Assembly: GCA_035946955.1 (NCBI GenBank)
Contig: DASYYE010000173.1
Coordinates: 1 to 6,885 of the forward strand
DNA: 6,885 bases
Reading direction: 5' to 3'
Source: DASYYE01 sp035946955
GTDB lineage: Bacteria > Actinomycetota > Actinomycetes > Streptosporangiales > Streptosporangiaceae
Below are positions 6,028 to 6,885 of the stretch, piece by piece (positions within the stretch are counted from its first letter, which is position 1; every line of letters starts with the position of its first letter). Made by a program: the position numbers and the translations under genes. Under the pieces are notes generated by a model. That model was not told the DNA's origin. It made no database searches and saw only the letters and a program-made list of their open reading frames with translations.

Positions 6028-6318
6028 TCAGCCTGCATCAGTGGCCGGCGGGTTCCGCTGCGCCCACGGCCTGAGGGGAGCCAGGAAGTCCTCGGGCAGC
6101 ACGTCAAGCGGGCGCAGTACCTCAATACCTACGAGCCGGCCCTGCCAGAAATCGAGGATCACGCTTCCCTGGACGCCGGGCGGCGTTTCGACCTCGACGG
6201 ACTCTACCCTGTCCCCGGGCGACAGCCCGCCCCACTTGCCCGGCTCTGCCCGCGGGCGGTGATCTGTCAGGTAGATGTAGCTCGCTTCGGCCAGCTCATA
6301 GGTCACAGTCACAGGCAC
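6028..6318 (-). CDS. DUF2283-like small protein
   Basis: The GTG at 6318 is the preferred start. GGAGAAA lies about six to nine bases upstream, and the product then begins VPVTVTYELAEASYIYL, the normal beginning for this family. The ATG at 6333 in the same frame has no ribosome binding site. The 96-residue product ends with VILDFWQGRLVGIEVL (53-68) followed by LPEDFLAPL. These match the DUF2283 pattern: a beta-rich N-terminal TYD/E..A..YIYL and a C-terminal LDxxxxGRLVGIEVL. Function is unknown; members are small soluble proteins. The insert at 18-40 (DHRPRAEPGKWGGLSPGDRV) is longer than in minimal members. It stands alone, transcribed toward the RIT element, and shows no lesion. Confidence 0.75.
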   Translation of the reverse strand: MPVTVTYELAEASYIYLTDHRPRAEPGKWGGLSPGDRVESVEVETPPGVQGSVILDFWQGRLVGIEVLRPLDVLPEDFLAPLRPWAQRNPPATDAG

Positions 6319-6476
6319 ACGGCATTTCTCCATACTGGAATGGTGGCGCACTCCGGATTCCGTAGCCACCTACCGCCTGCTCGTGCAGAGACGCCGGCCG
6401 GAAGGCAGTTTCCTCCGGCGATCGCGAGCAGCCGGTCCTAGGGTGGCTCGCCTGGCGGAGTCCAGGGTGGCCGGAG

Positions 6477-6748
6477 TTAGGTGCCTGGCAGGCGGCCGGG
6501 GTCGACGTGGTCGGCGAGGTAGATCATGACGCCTTCGGGGTTCATGCCGAACGCGGCGGCGACCAGCTTGGCGTCCATTGTGTTGACCAAGTCGGCCAGG
6601 CGGGTGCAGCGCAGCACCCGGGGCGGGACGCCGCAGGGGTCCAGGACGTGGCTCATATAAGCCGTCGATGCTGGTACCCGCCCGGCTTTGGTGCCTTTGG
6701 TGACCATCACGTGCGCGTTGGCCGTGTGCCAGGTGCCGCGATGGCCTA
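6477..6748 (-). pseudogene. Integrase-like protein, C-terminal remnant
   Basis: Read on the minus strand from the TA at 6747-6748, the frame gives GHRGTWHTANAHVMVTKGTK, ASTAYMSHVLDPCGVPPRVL, RCTRLADLVNTMDAKLVAAA and FGMNPEGVMIYLADHVDPGR, ending at TAA 6477-6479. This is the typical C-terminus of a group of actinomycete integrase/recombinase-like proteins: GVPPRxLRxTRLADLV, then a helix and FGMxPEGxxxYLADHVD. The rest of the gene is not in the window on this side. The IS630-type element beginning at 6749 interrupts it, so the missing 5' part may lie beyond the right edge. An ATG at 6710 exists, but coding similarity runs upstream of it, so it is not the true start. Confidence 0.7.
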
Positions 6749-6885
6749 GTGCTACGTTCCTTAAAGGGTGTATATAAAGCGTCGGCGATAGGAGCGTGGT
6801 TTGGGCTGGGGCCGTCCCCAGATCCAGGGCCGGGCGCGGGCGTTGAGCTGGGCGGTGGCGACCTGGGTGGCGTGGGCGACCTCGT
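6749..6885 (-). mobile_element. End of an IS630-family insertion sequence (runs off window)
   Basis: The transposase stop lies only 12 bases from the boundary with the integrase remnant, where integrase-like coding begins after a TA at 6747-6748. IS630/Tc1-mariner elements insert at TA and duplicate it. The likely terminal sequence is GTGCTACGTTCCTTAAAGG from 6749. The other end and second TA lie outside the window, so the inverted repeat cannot be checked. Confidence 0.65.
6761..6885 (-). CDS. IS630-family transposase, C-terminal part
   Basis: The minus-strand frame entering at the right edge reads EVAHATQVATAQLNARARPW followed by IWGRPQPKPRSYRRRFIYTL and TAA at 6761-6763. The block with LN.RA.PWIWGRP and a basic tail ending in F.Y.L is the usual C-terminus of actinomycete IS630-like DDE transposases. 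Only about 40 residues are visible; the DDE catalytic residues lie outside the window. Within the visible part the frame is intact, so the copy may be functional. Confidence 0.8.
   Translation of the reverse strand, partial: EVAHATQVATAQLNARARPWIWGRPQPKPRSYRRRFIYTL

Noticed and set aside
5483..6262. Plus-strand open frame of 259 codons
   Set aside because: It is an off-frame shadow of ritC that runs on antisense to the DUF2283-like gene; the translation is Arg/His/Pro-rich low complexity.
1..6885. CRISPR array, tRNA or rRNA genes
   Set aside because: No regularly spaced repeats, cloverleaf-like segments or rRNA-like conserved stretches were noticed on either strand.

Overview
The window is GC-rich DNA with strongly G/C-biased third codon positions in its intact genes, GTG starts and GTGA/ATGA start-stop overlaps. 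Together with the gene families present, this points to an actinomycete chromosome (Streptomyces or a relative). The genus cannot be fixed from the sequence. Most of the window is an accessory region built of decayed genes and mobile-element remains.

Left part (1-2066): three ordinary actinomycete genes, each broken. A single-pass membrane protein (201-804, +) has an extra C in a C run. A small P-loop ATPase/kinase-like gene (746-1338, -) carries an indel in its Walker A motif, a second frameshift, an in-frame stop and a third frameshift. A transglutaminase-like gene (1510-2066, +) has a one-base loss at or next to the expected catalytic His codon. A strong hairpin (2115-2157) follows and separates these from the next gene.

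Middle (2198-3316): an intact small secreted protein of unknown function (2198-2578, -) with a clean signal peptide and a good ribosome binding site. It is visibly less GC-rich than its surroundings. It is followed by about 360 bases without a recognisable gene, then the amino-terminal part of an IS21-type IstB ATPase, cut off right after its Walker B aspartate.

Right-centre (3317-5945): a RIT (recombinase-in-trio) element. Its order is left inverted-repeat arm, ritA, ritB, ritC, right inverted-repeat arm. RitB and RitC are full length with complete tyrosine-recombinase catalytic residues and are translationally coupled. RitA keeps only its N-terminal domains and its last residues; its catalytic domain is deleted. 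The left arm starts at the base where IstB homology stops, so the element end can be placed to the base.

Right end (6028-6885): an intact DUF2283-type small protein (-), the C-terminal remnant of an unrelated integrase-like protein (-), and the end of an IS630-family element (-) that appears to have inserted at a TA inside that integrase gene and runs out of the window.

Functionally, the only gene set that clearly works together is ritA-ritB-ritC. The rest is a record of repeated insertion, deletion and frameshift decay. Because several lesions are one-base changes in G/C runs, assembly error is an alternative explanation for some of them.
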